Notes: generated by a model not told the origin, from the letters alone. Positions 1 through 7,862 are shown, counted from the stretch's first letter. The stretch is DNA of 26,892 nucleotides from DAIUFH01 sp036844705 (GCA_036844705.1 DAIUFH010000025.1:1-26892); one strand, 5' to 3'. Program-made: numbers and translations.

Positions 1-156
1 GAGCTCTAATTTTTTATGTGTGGATATACTTCTTCAAATTTGGAATTGGAGACTCGTTTTAAAAATTTTCTCCAATATGCCCACTTTACGAGATGACACA
101 TTATTCTTCTTTTGTGTTTTGTGTGTAAATTGATACGGTGGAGCAGTTCAGTCTGC
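1..156. other. Left flank without a gene; weak dyad
   Basis: I see no credible coding region. The only structure is a weak inverted repeat, ATTGGAGA at 45-52 against TCTCCAAT at 69-76, with a 16-base loop. It lies downstream of the minus-strand gene ending at 157 and could help end its transcript, but there is no convincing T-tract, so this is a guess. Confidence 0.2.
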
Positions 157-1512
157 TTATAAACTCAAAGACTTAAAATCAATAATTATCTTACCATCAG
201 TATAGTTAAATAATCTTTTACCTGAAGAAATCAATACATCATCATTGATTAAATTATCCCATTTAAACACAGACAGCATAATTCCAATTAGGAACATATT
301 AATTATGGTACCTACTCCACCATAAGAAATCAAAGGAAGTGTAAGAGGTGCTATCAACTGAAATCCAAGATTGTAGGCAATATATATAACTACCTGCATT
401 GAAAATGTCAGCAACACAGAAGTTGAGACTAAGCTTCCTAATACACTACTTTGCTTTAGACATAGTTTAAAGGACTTAATAATTAATAAAGCAAGTACTG
501 CAACTATTAATATGAGTGATATCCATCCAAATCTATGAACTAAATAGGTAATAGAAAAATCTGTATTTATAGCTGGAACCATATAGCCTGAATTTGAGCC
601 TAATCCTTCTCCAATAAATTTTGCATTGCTAATTATCTCTCTAGCAAGAAGAGACGACCACCCATATCCCAAAGGATCTAAATTAGGATTAAGTAAATTA
701 TTGAATCTTATCCATAGGTATTGATTGTTTAATAAAGTCATTATAACAACAGCTATAGTAGGAATATAAACTAGCAACAATCCTATGATTTTATTTATAT
801 TAAACCATCCTTTTAGAATTGAAATAGTGATTAATATCAAACACAATAATGAATACAATATGTATATTGAATACAATGAAAATGGCGTAAATACTACATA
901 GGATATTATCATAAATGCCCCACAAAGAACCAATCCAAGATATCCATTCTTTCGCATTGAGTAGATTATTCCGGTATATATAGTTGGATATAACAGTAAT
1001 ATAAACTTTGTATAAAACACCCTACTTTGATAATGTGGTGATATAATCGTAAAACCTAAAGCGATAATTAAAAAAACAAAAAACAATATATTAGGATGCT
1101 TCCCAATAATAGTGTAATCTAAGTAGTAAGCTGCAATCATAAATCCGATTCCAAGTAAAGAGTAGAAAATCACCTTACCTATTGTATACTCCATATCCGT
1201 ATCCATTGATATAACAACGTTTATAATTAACCCCAATAGAAGTGCTATACCAGTAAAAAATACTATACTCCATTCCATCTTAGGTTTATGTATTCGGTTT
1301 AATTCAGTTCCAACACCTATAGGGTCCCCCATTTCTACAATTGCCTTTTCTAGTGCTGCATCTTCATCAAGTCCATCTGCAATAAAGGCTTTTTTCTGGT
1401 CAACAATATGATTTTCAAGTTCATTTGAAATATAAGCATGAGTTCTCTTCCATCTTATCTGGTTGCACACAGAATCAATATATTCTCTAATTTTGTTGTT
1501 AGATTGTTGCAA
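157..1512 (-). CDS. FtsW/RodA/SpoVE-like membrane protein with N-terminal permease-prefix-like domain
   Basis: A 451-residue protein. Roughly the first 80 residues are a soluble, charged helical domain of the kind often found in front of PadR-linked membrane proteins; it includes DGLDEDAALEKAIVEMGDP. About ten hydrophobic segments follow, as in SEDS proteins, which polymerise peptidoglycan glycan strands. Family marks are GLGSNSGY, a TDF triplet in the extracellular loop where SEDS enzymes keep their essential Asp, and LPLISYGG near the C-terminus. I chose the TTG at 1512 because an AAGGGGGTG site lies six bases upstream; the GTG at 1521 overlaps that site. The gene overlaps padR by 14 bases, so the two are co-transcribed and probably PadR-controlled. 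Whether it is a true glycosyltransferase or a divergent accessory form cannot be told; no partner transpeptidase is nearby. Confidence 0.82.
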   Translation of the reverse strand: MQQSNNKIREYIDSVCNQIRWKRTHAYISNELENHIVDQKKAFIADGLDEDAALEKAIVEMGDPIGVGTELNRIHKPKMEWSIVFFTGIALLLGLIINVVISMDTDMEYTIGKVIFYSLLGIGFMIAAYYLDYTIIGKHPNILFFVFLIIALGFTIISPHYQSRVFYTKFILLLYPTIYTGIIYSMRKNGYLGLVLCGAFMIISYVVFTPFSLYSIYILYSLLCLILITISILKGWFNINKIIGLLLVYIPTIAVVIMTLLNNQYLWIRFNNLLNPNLDPLGYGWSSLLAREIISNAKFIGEGLGSNSGYMVPAINTDFSITYLVHRFGWISLILIVAVLALLIIKSFKLCLKQSSVLGSLVSTSVLLTFSMQVVIYIAYNLGFQLIAPLTLPLISYGGVGTIINMFLIGIMLSVFKWDNLINDDVLISSGKRLFNYTDGKIIIDFKSLSL

Positions 1513-1846
1513 ATTTTGCACCCCCTTCTAGAATCTGATCAATCTTCGATGAGTGCGTCTTCCATTCCGTAGTCTTTTCTTCTAACATTTTCTTTCCCTT
1601 TTTAGTAATGCCATAATATTTTCTAACTCTTGCACTATCTGCATTTCCTTCGTATGATGTAATCATTCCGTCCTTTTCTAGTGAATGAAGCAAAGGATAG
1701 AGTGTTCCAGCCTTTAGCGAAAAAGAATTATCAGATTTCTTTGCCAACTCTTCAATCATCTCATATCCATACATATCCTTACTTTCAAGTAATTTTAATA
1801 AAAGCATATTTGTATAGCCGGATAAAAGGTTTTTACTTTCTTTCAT
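1499..1846 (-). CDS. PadR-family transcriptional repressor
   Basis: A 115-residue winged-helix protein. The N-terminal half has the PadR signature: YTNMLLLKLLESKDMYGYEM, then GTLYPLLHSLEKDGMI, then a basic wing with RVRKYYGITKKGKKML. The C-terminal helix is short, as in the PadR-s1 (small) group, and would form the dimer. The ATG at 1846 follows an AAGGAGAG site. It is first in a two-gene minus-strand operon with the SEDS-like protein. PadR repressors usually control their own operon, and the promoter carries repeated TATAGAT/ATCTATA dyads directly over the core elements, so autorepression is likely. The ligand is unknown; proteins of this type commonly respond to small hydrophobic or cell-wall-active compounds. 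Confidence 0.9.
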   Translation of the reverse strand: MKESKNLLSGYTNMLLLKLLESKDMYGYEMIEELAKKSDNSFSLKAGTLYPLLHSLEKDGMITSYEGNADSARVRKYYGITKKGKKMLEEKTTEWKTHSSKIDQILEGGAKFATI

Positions 1847-1860
1847 AATACTCTCCTTTC

Positions 1861-1913
1861 CATATATAGATTATCTATACATCTATATTATATAGACAAT
1901 CTATATATGTCAA
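1861..1913 (-). promoter_or_regulatory. padR promoter overlapped by a compound dyad operator
   Basis: Read on the minus strand, TTGACA lies at 1913-1908 and a TAATAT -10 at 1890-1885 (17-base spacer); a TATAAT also occurs at 1892-1887. Two 15-base dyads cover this promoter: TATAGATTATCTATA at 1865-1879 (perfect) and TATAGACAATCTATA at 1891-1905 (one mismatch), with centres 26 bases apart. They are nested in a larger dyad whose 12-base arms, CATATATAGATT at 1861-1872 and AATCTATATATG at 1898-1909, match perfectly. One dyad lies in the spacer and the other at the expected start site, a textbook repressor arrangement. PadR is the obvious ligand, by inference. Confidence 0.7.
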
Positions 1914-1944
1914 TATTTAATTTATAATTAATCATAAAAAATTA

Positions 1945-1973
1945 TTGACAGCACTATAACATTAGTGTACTAT
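1945..1973 (+). promoter_or_regulatory. Promoter of the GntR/ABC operon with a spacer dyad
   Basis: TTGACA at 1945-1950, a 17-base spacer and TACTAT at 1968-1973 make a strong housekeeping promoter. The spacer holds an inverted repeat, CACTA at 1952-1956 and TAGTG at 1963-1967, in the right place for autorepression by the YtrA-type regulator that follows. Confidence 0.7.
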
Positions 1974-2008
1974 ATAATTAATACAGCAATACAAACGGAG
2001 GTGAAATG

Positions 2009-2371
2009 ATGGATTTCAATAACAATCTTCCAATTTATATTCAGATTGTAGATTATATTAAAAGGCAAATTATAATAGGTACCTTGAAGGAGGGAGATAA
2101 ATTGCCATCTGTTAGAGAAATTGCAACAAAACTGAAAGTAAATCCAAATACAATTCAAAGAAGCTATCAAGAATTGGAAAGAGAAAATTTAGTTTTTACT
2201 CAGAGAGGTATGGGAACTTTTGTGACTGAGGATAAAGGTATGATTAAGGAACTTAAGAAGAATCTAGCCAATAATATTATTAATAAATTTATAGAGGATA
2301 TGAAAGCATTAGGGTTTAATCAAAAAGAAGTAGTAGATTTAATAAGTGATAAAGTAGGGGAGGAAAATTAA
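2009..2371 (+). CDS. YtrA-subfamily GntR transcriptional regulator
   Basis: A 120-residue protein. It has a GntR winged helix-turn-helix at about residues 10-75 (GDKLPSVREIATKLKVNPNT, then QRGMGTFV) followed by only about 45 residues of helix. That lack of a large ligand-binding domain defines the YtrA subfamily. Such repressors usually sit first in operons for ABC exporters, and here the stop codon overlaps the start of the ATPase gene (TAATG). I prefer the ATG at 2009 over that at 2006 because it lies seven bases from the GGAGG at 1997-2001. It probably represses its own promoter through the dyad in the -35/-10 spacer. The signal is not visible in the sequence; cell-envelope stress or peptide antibiotics are usual for the family. 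Confidence 0.9.
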   Translation: MDFNNNLPIYIQIVDYIKRQIIIGTLKEGDKLPSVREIATKLKVNPNTIQRSYQELERENLVFTQRGMGTFVTEDKGMIKELKKNLANNIINKFIEDMKALGFNQKEVVDLISDKVGEEN

Positions 2372-3066
2372 TGGAGCATATAGTTGAAATAAAAAATTTG
2401 ACTAAAAGCTATAATAGGAAACGAGCATTAAATGGCTTAAGCTTAAATATAGAAAAGGGAAAAGTTGTAGGAATTCTTGGTCCAAATGGCAGTGGTAAGA
2501 CAACACTAATTAAAATATTAGCAGGAATACTGAGACAAACAAATGGAGATGTAATCATCGATGGACACAAACCTGGGGTTCATACAAAATCTGTTGTGTC
2601 TTATCTTCCCGATAGAAACTTTTTATATGATTGGATGAAAATTCAGGATGCAATAGATATATACAAAGATTTTTATGTTGATTTTGATCAGAAAAAAGCA
2701 AATGATCTTTTGAAGTTTATGAAACTTGAAAGTGATATGAAGGTAAATGACTTGTCAAAGGGAATGAAGGAAAAGCTAAATTTAACTTTGGTATTATCTC
2801 GAAAGGCTAAACTATATATACTGGATGAACCAATAGCAGGTGTTGACCCAGTAGCAAGAGATCAGATTTTAGATGCAATAATTAATAATTATGAAGAAAA
2901 TAGTTCTATGATAATAACAACTCACTTAGTTAGAGATATGGAAAAAATATTTGATGATGTTGTATTTTTAAGTGAGGGCGATATTATCCTTAATGGCAAT
3001 GCAGAGAAATTAAGAGAAGAAAAATCTATGCAAATCGATGATTTGTATAAGGAAATCTTCGGTTAG
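2371..3066 (+). CDS. ABC transporter ATP-binding protein
   Basis: A 231-residue cytoplasmic ATPase. Walker A is GPNGSGKT at residues 37-44. A degenerate signature LSKGMKEK stands in place of LSGGQ, followed by Walker B LYILDEP, the D-loop and the switch histidine in ITTHLVRDM. Overall it resembles the YtrB/BcrA-type ATPases paired with YtrA regulators. It overlaps the regulator gene and is 11 bases from the permease gene, so the three form one operon. The permease is a single integral protein, so the transporter is probably an exporter with two copies of each subunit. The substrate is unknown. Confidence 0.93.
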   Translation: MEHIVEIKNLTKSYNRKRALNGLSLNIEKGKVVGILGPNGSGKTTLIKILAGILRQTNGDVIIDGHKPGVHTKSVVSYLPDRNFLYDWMKIQDAIDIYKDFYVDFDQKKANDLLKFMKLESDMKVNDLSKGMKEKLNLTLVLSRKAKLYILDEPIAGVDPVARDQILDAIINNYEENSSMIITTHLVRDMEKIFDDVVFLSEGDIILNGNAEKLREEKSMQIDDLYKEIFG

Positions 3067-3077
3067 GAGGAAATAAG

Positions 3078-3839
3078 ATGTTTAAATATATGAAATATGA
3101 ATTAAAAGGAACATACAAGTTTATGCTTGCCATAATCTTTGCAGTTCTATTTGCTACAACAGGGATTCAATTCTTTATAAATAACAAAATAAATGATGCG
3201 AGAAATGCAATGATAATGAACTATTTACCATTTTTAATGATGATGTTTATGCTAATTATATTTGGAGCATTAATAGCAGCTACAATATTTATCATTAATT
3301 CATATAGAAAGGAACTATATGAGGATAGAGGGTATTTGACTTTTACATTGCCTTTAACAGGCAGACAATTTCTAGGTTCAAAGTTAGTTGTTGCTCTGTT
3401 TTGGTATATTGCAATTGCTATAGCATTAGTAATATATAATGGAATTCTAGGTACAATTCTTTTTGGAAATGGATGGATAACACAGCTGTTTCGAGTATTC
3501 AATGACTATGATTTTGGAATCATAGCTATTAATAATAGTATAATATCCATATTATCAAGCATAATAACAATGCTTTTAGTCTATTTTTCGATTACGTTAA
3601 GTAGAGTTAGCTTTAAGAACACTAAGATTGGAGGGATATGGTTCATATTATTCTTATTATTTAAGTGGGTATATTCATTCCTTAACCATTGGATTATAAT
3701 AAAGTTATCAGATGTAGATAATTTACATTCATATATGACGTCAGCTATATCAGTTCCTTCTATCATATTTTCTATAATAGTTGGAATAGGATTATTCCTT
3801 GGAACAAGTTATTTAATAGAGAAAAAAATTGACCTATAG
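3078..3839 (+). CDS. ABC transporter permease (about six membrane segments)
   Basis: A 253-residue, strongly hydrophobic protein with about six predicted membrane segments (near residues 15-32, 48-72, 98-125, 150-172, 180-200 and 225-247). After the second segment comes a cytoplasmic stretch, NSYRKELYEDRGYLTFTLPL. That pattern of 'YRKDLYEDEGYLTFTLP' is recurrent in permeases of clostridial YtrA-linked exporters. It has a good GGAGG site six bases or so upstream of its ATG. It would form the membrane channel for the preceding ATPase. The substrate cannot be deduced. An extended hairpin follows it. Confidence 0.88.
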   Translation: MFKYMKYELKGTYKFMLAIIFAVLFATTGIQFFINNKINDARNAMIMNYLPFLMMMFMLIIFGALIAATIFIINSYRKELYEDRGYLTFTLPLTGRQFLGSKLVVALFWYIAIAIALVIYNGILGTILFGNGWITQLFRVFNDYDFGIIAINNSIISILSSIITMLLVYFSITLSRVSFKNTKIGGIWFILFLLFKWVYSFLNHWIIIKLSDVDNLHSYMTSAISVPSIIFSIIVGIGLFLGTSYLIEKKIDL

Positions 3840-3853
3840 ATTGCAATTAAATT

Positions 3854-3900
3854 ATATCAAAGACATCCGGATATTAACAATCTGGATGTTTTTTGATATA
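3854..3900 (+). terminator. Intrinsic terminator after the ABC operon
   Basis: ACATCCGGA at 3863-3871 pairs with TCTGGATGT at 3881-3889 (one G-U), followed by a run of T. Outside this, TATATCAAA at 3854-3862 pairs with TTTGATATA at 3892-3900, giving a two-tier stem. Confidence 0.85.
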
Positions 3901-3982
3901 ATGATTTTAATAAATTTGATAAAAAAATATCTTTTAAATGCAAACGTTGCCCTGGGAATCTCTTATTTCCTTATGTTTATCT

Positions 3983-3993
3983 TATGATATAAT
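3983..3993 (+). promoter_or_regulatory. Candidate -10 for the HD-domain gene
   Basis: Overlapping TATGAT (3983-3988 region) and TATAAT (3988-3993) lie 35 bases upstream of the TTG start at 4028. I see no good -35. This region argues against translating the longer open frame from 3938. Confidence 0.4.
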
Positions 3994-4027
3994 ATATTTA
4001 ATTAGTATAAACATAGGAGTGATAATA

Positions 4028-4621
4028 TTGTTTAGAGAGAAGCTTCTTAAGGATATAGAATTCATTGTGGAACTAGAAAAAATGAAGTCTGTATACAGGC
4101 GTACCCAGATTATTGGACAGGACAGACAAGAAGACGATGCACAACATTCTTGGCATATATCTGTCATGGCAATGTTATTATCTGAATATGCTAATGAAGA
4201 AATTGACACAGCTAAGGTCATCAAAATGCTTTTGATACATGATATTGTCGAAATACATGCTGGGGATACCTTCTGTTATGATAAAGAAGGGAATATGGAT
4301 AAACATGAAAGGGAGGTTGCTGCAGCTGATAAGATTTTCTCCATATTGGACCAGAAAAAAGGTGATGAACTAAGAGCCTTATGGGAAGAATTTGAGGAAA
4401 TGAAAACTCCCGAAGCTTTATTTGCAGCATCAATGGATAGACTTCAACCAATGCTAAGTAATTACAAAAATAACGGTGGTACATGGAAAAAGCATGATAT
4501 ATCAAAAACTGATATTTATCAAAGAATATCACCGGTCAAGCAATCCTCTGATGAATTGTGGTGTTATGCAAATTATATGATAGAGGATGCATTCCAAAAG
4601 GGTTTAATTAACAAAAGATAA
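4028..4621 (+). CDS. HD-domain phosphohydrolase (YfbR-like 5'-nucleotidase family)
   Basis: A 197-residue cytoplasmic protein of the HD_3 group. Metal ligands are visible as AQHSWH (His40, with His43 nearby), HD at residues 71-72 in LLIHDIVEIHAGD, Glu75 and Asp80, with a further Asp in SMDRLQPM. Related enzymes such as YfbR remove phosphate from deoxynucleoside 5'-monophosphates. The open frame extends upstream to 3938, but I chose the TTG at 4028 because AGGAG at 4015-4019 lies eight bases before it and the protein then starts like its relatives; the upstream stretch carries a likely -10. It lies 34 bases before the sigma-54 activator gene, but no link with histidine use is evident. The exact substrate is uncertain. 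Confidence 0.85.
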   Translation: MFREKLLKDIEFIVELEKMKSVYRRTQIIGQDRQEDDAQHSWHISVMAMLLSEYANEEIDTAKVIKMLLIHDIVEIHAGDTFCYDKEGNMDKHEREVAAADKIFSILDQKKGDELRALWEEFEEMKTPEALFAASMDRLQPMLSNYKNNGGTWKKHDISKTDIYQRISPVKQSSDELWCYANYMIEDAFQKGLINKR

Positions 4622-4655
4622 AATTATTTTCTAGGTTTACTAAAGAGGTGTTAAG

Positions 4656-6332
4656 ATGTATGCTAAATTAGCTGGAGAAATAATAACTAAATTTAAACCT
4701 TATGCAATAATAGTAAACAGTACTGAGGAAATATTGTGGGTAAGCCCTAAACTAAAAAACCTAAAATTTAATTTAGGTACTAATTTACACAATCTTATTA
4801 ATAACAAAAATGCAATCATTTTAATAGATGATAAAAGTTTTCATATTACAACTATTACATTAAAAGATGTAAATCTAACTATTCTAATTTTTGATTCCAT
4901 AGGCGACTTTAATGACGCATCTACTAAAGCTTATAGCTTAGAAAAAATCATTGAAAAACTTTATGATGGTGTTTTATTAACAGATAAAGAAGGCAAGATT
5001 ATAATATATAATCAGGCAATGGTGGAACTGGAAGAGCGCGATGCAGGTGATATGCTCGGAAAATATATTTGGGATGCATATGGATATAATGAAAGTAGTA
5101 AATCTGAGCATATGCAAGTCTACAATAGCGGTGTTCCTATCTTAAATAAGTATAAAGCACATGCCTACAATTACGGTAAACCAATATACAAGTCATACAG
5201 TACATTTCCAATAAAAGATGGAGAGAATACAATAGGAGTATTTTCCATAAGTAAAAATGAAACCAAGCTACAGTCTCTATTATCTGAAATAGTTGAATTA
5301 AAGAGAAATTTCAAAGATACCGAGGATGAAGAAATAAAGCTAAATTCCAATGGAACAAGGTTTAAATTTTCAGATATTATAGGCTCCAGTCAAGTAATGA
5401 AGAAGTTAATCAAGGAGGCTGAAGCAATTTCATGGCTTGATAATAGCATACTTCTTGTAGGTAATACTGGAACCGGAAAAGAGGTATTTGCTCAAAGTAT
5501 TCACAATTTTGGTAAAAGGAAATCCTCACATTTTATAGGTATCAACTGTTCAGCAATTCCTGAGAACTTATTGGAGAGCATATTGTTTGGAACTGTAAAG
5601 GGTGCATATACCGGAGCAGTGGACTCATCAGGACTCTTTGAGGAAGCAGGAACTGGTACACTATTTTTAGACGAACTAAATTCCATGCCTTTAAATATGC
5701 AAACTAAGCTATTAAGGGTTTTGCAGGAAAGAACCGCAAGACGAGTTGGAGGCAAAGATGTTTATCCTATTAAGTGCAGAGTAATCAGTGCTATGAACGA
5801 AGACCCTTATAAATTAATAGAAGAGGAAAAGTTAAGGCAGGATTTATTTTATCGAATTGCAGGATATAATCTATATATACCACCGTTGAAGGAAAGAGGA
5901 AATGATTTGTTCGAGCTTGCTGAATATTATATATCAAAATTTAACCTTTCAATGAGTAAGAATGTAATAAGCATAACTGAGGAATTAAGAAAGATGATGG
6001 AGAATTATGATTGGCCGGGAAATATTAGAGAACTTGAGCATTTTATCGAGAATATCATGGTAAGGACAAGTGAATTAGACAGATATTTAAGGATTGATAA
6101 TATACCTAATTATATCTTGGAAATTATGGAAGGCAGTATTGAAGAAAACACAAATGACATAAGTGAAGGAAAATCTCTACAAGATAAACTGGATACATTA
6201 GAAAGAAAAATCATAATTAATAATCTTGAAAGCAATTGGTGGAACGTAACTAAGACGGCAGAAAAATTAGGTATAACAAGACAAAGTTTGATATATAGGA
6301 TGAGAAAGTTAAGAGTAGAAAGAAATTTATAA
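4656..6332 (+). CDS. Sigma-54-dependent transcriptional activator (PAS-AAA+-Fis, RocR-like)
   Basis: A 558-residue enhancer-binding protein. An unassigned N-terminal part of about 90 residues precedes a PAS-type sensor at about 95-200 (KLYDGVLLTDKEGKIIIYNQ). The AAA+ domain spans about 238-470, with Walker A GNTGTGKE at 269-276, the sigma-54-contacting loop GAYTGA at 316-321 (usually GAFTGA) and Walker B TLFLDE at 335-340. A Fis-type helix-turn-helix ends the protein (about 520-558; TAEKLGITRQSLIYRMRKL). The stretch ESILFGTVKGAYTGAVD is typical of the RocR branch, which controls amino-acid catabolism in Firmicutes. Two palindromes and a -24/-12 promoter lie just downstream, in front of hutI, so it almost certainly switches on hutIU. 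The ligand of the PAS domain is unknown; histidine or urocanate are natural candidates. The ATG has an AAAGAGGTG site. Confidence 0.94.
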   Translation: MYAKLAGEIITKFKPYAIIVNSTEEILWVSPKLKNLKFNLGTNLHNLINNKNAIILIDDKSFHITTITLKDVNLTILIFDSIGDFNDASTKAYSLEKIIEKLYDGVLLTDKEGKIIIYNQAMVELEERDAGDMLGKYIWDAYGYNESSKSEHMQVYNSGVPILNKYKAHAYNYGKPIYKSYSTFPIKDGENTIGVFSISKNETKLQSLLSEIVELKRNFKDTEDEEIKLNSNGTRFKFSDIIGSSQVMKKLIKEAEAISWLDNSILLVGNTGTGKEVFAQSIHNFGKRKSSHFIGINCSAIPENLLESILFGTVKGAYTGAVDSSGLFEEAGTGTLFLDELNSMPLNMQTKLLRVLQERTARRVGGKDVYPIKCRVISAMNEDPYKLIEEEKLRQDLFYRIAGYNLYIPPLKERGNDLFELAEYYISKFNLSMSKNVISITEELRKMMENYDWPGNIRELEHFIENIMVRTSELDRYLRIDNIPNYILEIMEGSIEENTNDISEGKSLQDKLDTLERKIIINNLESNWWNVTKTAEKLGITRQSLIYRMRKLRVERNL

Positions 6333-6336
6333 CAAG

Positions 6337-6355
6337 GTGTTTGATTTTCAAACAC
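6337..6355. promoter_or_regulatory. Upstream activating palindrome 1
   Basis: GTGTTTGATTTTCAAACAC is a perfect dyad with 8-base arms and a 3-base centre, four bases after the activator's stop codon. Its centre is about 159 bases upstream of the -12 element of the hutI promoter and 64 bases from the second copy. I infer that it binds the activator encoded just upstream. Confidence 0.75.
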
Positions 6356-6400
6356 TGTGTTTAAATTTAAATTTGATGAATTTAATAATTGACAATAAAG

Positions 6401-6419
6401 GTGTTTGAAAATCAAACAT
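6401..6419. promoter_or_regulatory. Upstream activating palindrome 2
   Basis: GTGTTTGAAAATCAAACAT repeats palindrome 1 with one arm mismatch and a changed centre. The 64-base spacing is about six helical turns, so both sites face the same side of the DNA. A T-rich run (CTTTTCTTTTT) follows, so this copy could also act as a terminator for the activator gene. Confidence 0.72.
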
Positions 6420-6490
6420 CTTTTCTTTTTAAATACGAATAATAAGAAAACGATATCTGGAATATACTGCAATATAGGCTTATAGCGACT

Positions 6491-6506
6491 TGGCATGATG
6501 TTTGCA
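6491..6506 (+). promoter_or_regulatory. Sigma-54 (-24/-12) promoter of hutI-hutU
   Basis: TGGCAT at 6491-6496, five bases, then TTGCA at 6502-6506, with exactly ten bases between the GG and the GC doublets. This matches the TGGCAC-N5-TTGCW consensus used by SigL/RpoN. Transcription should start near 6517, leaving a 60-base leader before hutI. Confidence 0.9.
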
Positions 6507-6577
6507 ATGTAAATATAATAGGATTGGGAGGTTCTTAAAAAGTCAATGAAAAATATTAAAAAAGGTGGAATGATTAT

Positions 6578-7837
6578 ATGAAGGCCACTCTTATAATAAA
6601 AGAGATTACAAGTCTTATAACGATAAATGGCGAAAATAAGCCGAGGACAGGCATTAATCAAAAAGAAATTGGATTAATTGAGAACGGAATAGTTGCTGTT
6701 AAGGATGATAGGATAATTTATGTTGGCAGGGGAAGCTTACCATCAGATATAGAAGTTGATGAAAATACTATTATAATAAATGGGAAAGGGAAAACGGTAA
6801 CTCCTGGTTTAATAGATTCTCATACTCACTTAGTTCATGGTGGTAGCAGAGAGCATGAGCTTTCAATGAAACTTCAGGGCAAGGGCTATCTTGAGATTCT
6901 TGCAGCAGGAGGGGGAATTCATTCAACTGCTAAGGCAACTGAAAAAGCCTCCTTTGAAGAATTATATGAAAAGACTAGGAAAAGCTTGGATGTAATGTTA
7001 AGTTTCGGGGTGACAACTGTTGAGGCTAAGTCAGGTTATGGTATAGGCAGTTTTGAAACTGAACTTAAACAGATTGCAGTAGCTAATAAACTAAACGAGG
7101 ATTATCCTGTTGATATAGTGTCAACATTTATGGGTGCTCATGCTGTTCCGGAAGAATACAAAGATAATTCGGATGGATTCGTGGATAAGCTTATAAATGA
7201 GATGATTCCAGAAATAGCAGAGAAAAGATTGGCAAAGTTCTGCGATGTATTCTGCGAAGAGGGTGTATTTTCCGTTGAGCAATCGAGAAGCATATTGAAT
7301 GCAGCAAAGAAGAATGGACTTATTCCAAAGGTTCATGCTGATGAAATAGTATCTCTTGGTGGAGCTGAGCTGGCTGCTGAAGTAGGATGTATATCTGCAG
7401 AGCATTTAATAGGTGCAAGTGACCAAGGGATAAGAGATATGGCAAAAAAAGGTGTTATAGCTGTTTTACTACCGGGTACTAGCTTTAATCTTCAGAAGGG
7501 TACAGCTGCAAGAGCCAGAAAAATGATTGAAGAGAATGTACCTGTAGCATTGTCTACGGATTATAACCCAGGAAGCTGTCCAAGTGAGAATTTACAATTA
7601 ATGATGACACTTGCATCTCTTACATTAAAGATGATACCAGAAGAAGTAATTGTTGGTGTTACCATAAATGCAGCAGCAGCACTTGGCATCGAAGACAGCG
7701 TAGGTTCCTTAGAAGTAGGAAAAATGGCGGATATAACTATATTTGACGTGCCTAATTTAGATTATATGATTTATCACTTTGGAATTAATCATACAGATAC
7801 AGTTGTTAAGAAAGGAAAAGTTGTATATCAGAAATAG
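6578..7837 (+). CDS. hutI: Imidazolonepropionase
   Basis: A 419-residue cytoplasmic amidohydrolase that opens the ring of 4-imidazolone-5-propionate to give N-formimino-glutamate, the third step of histidine breakdown. It shows the family's metal-binding SHTHLVHGGSREHE (His82 and His84), the later metal or catalytic residues in KVHADEI and SAEHL, and the Asp of LSTDYNPGSCPSENLQ. Length is normal (about 405-420). The ATG at 6578 has AAAGGTGG at 6561-6568. It is the first gene after the sigma-54 promoter and lies 25 bases before hutU, so the two form an operon. The order I-U with hutH elsewhere is unusual compared with H-U-I-G operons. No hutG or formiminotransferase gene is present here. Confidence 0.96.
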   Translation: MKATLIIKEITSLITINGENKPRTGINQKEIGLIENGIVAVKDDRIIYVGRGSLPSDIEVDENTIIINGKGKTVTPGLIDSHTHLVHGGSREHELSMKLQGKGYLEILAAGGGIHSTAKATEKASFEELYEKTRKSLDVMLSFGVTTVEAKSGYGIGSFETELKQIAVANKLNEDYPVDIVSTFMGAHAVPEEYKDNSDGFVDKLINEMIPEIAEKRLAKFCDVFCEEGVFSVEQSRSILNAAKKNGLIPKVHADEIVSLGGAELAAEVGCISAEHLIGASDQGIRDMAKKGVIAVLLPGTSFNLQKGTAARARKMIEENVPVALSTDYNPGSCPSENLQLMMTLASLTLKMIPEEVIVGVTINAAAALGIEDSVGSLEVGKMADITIFDVPNLDYMIYHFGINHTDTVVKKGKVVYQK

Positions 7838-7862
7838 GATCAAAGAAAGAGGAGGTTTAAAT

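Noticed and set aside
3938..4027. Upstream extension of the HD-domain gene
   Set aside because: No ribosome site at 3938, the stretch holds a likely -10, and a good AGGAG site serves the TTG at 4028.
6337..6419. The two 19-base palindromes as a minimal CRISPR array
   Set aside because: Only two copies, palindromic with AT-rich DNA between, no cas gene, and a better explanation as activator sites.
6110..6661. A 183-codon minus-strand frame spanning the hutI promoter region
   Set aside because: It covers the end of the activator, both palindromes, the sigma-54 promoter and the start of hutI, and its translation is low-complexity Ile/Leu/Phe-rich sequence with no family features.
7779..7862. 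Upstream extension of hutU into hutI
   Set aside because: The frame is open by chance; the GAGGAGGT site and the start typical of the family are at 7863.
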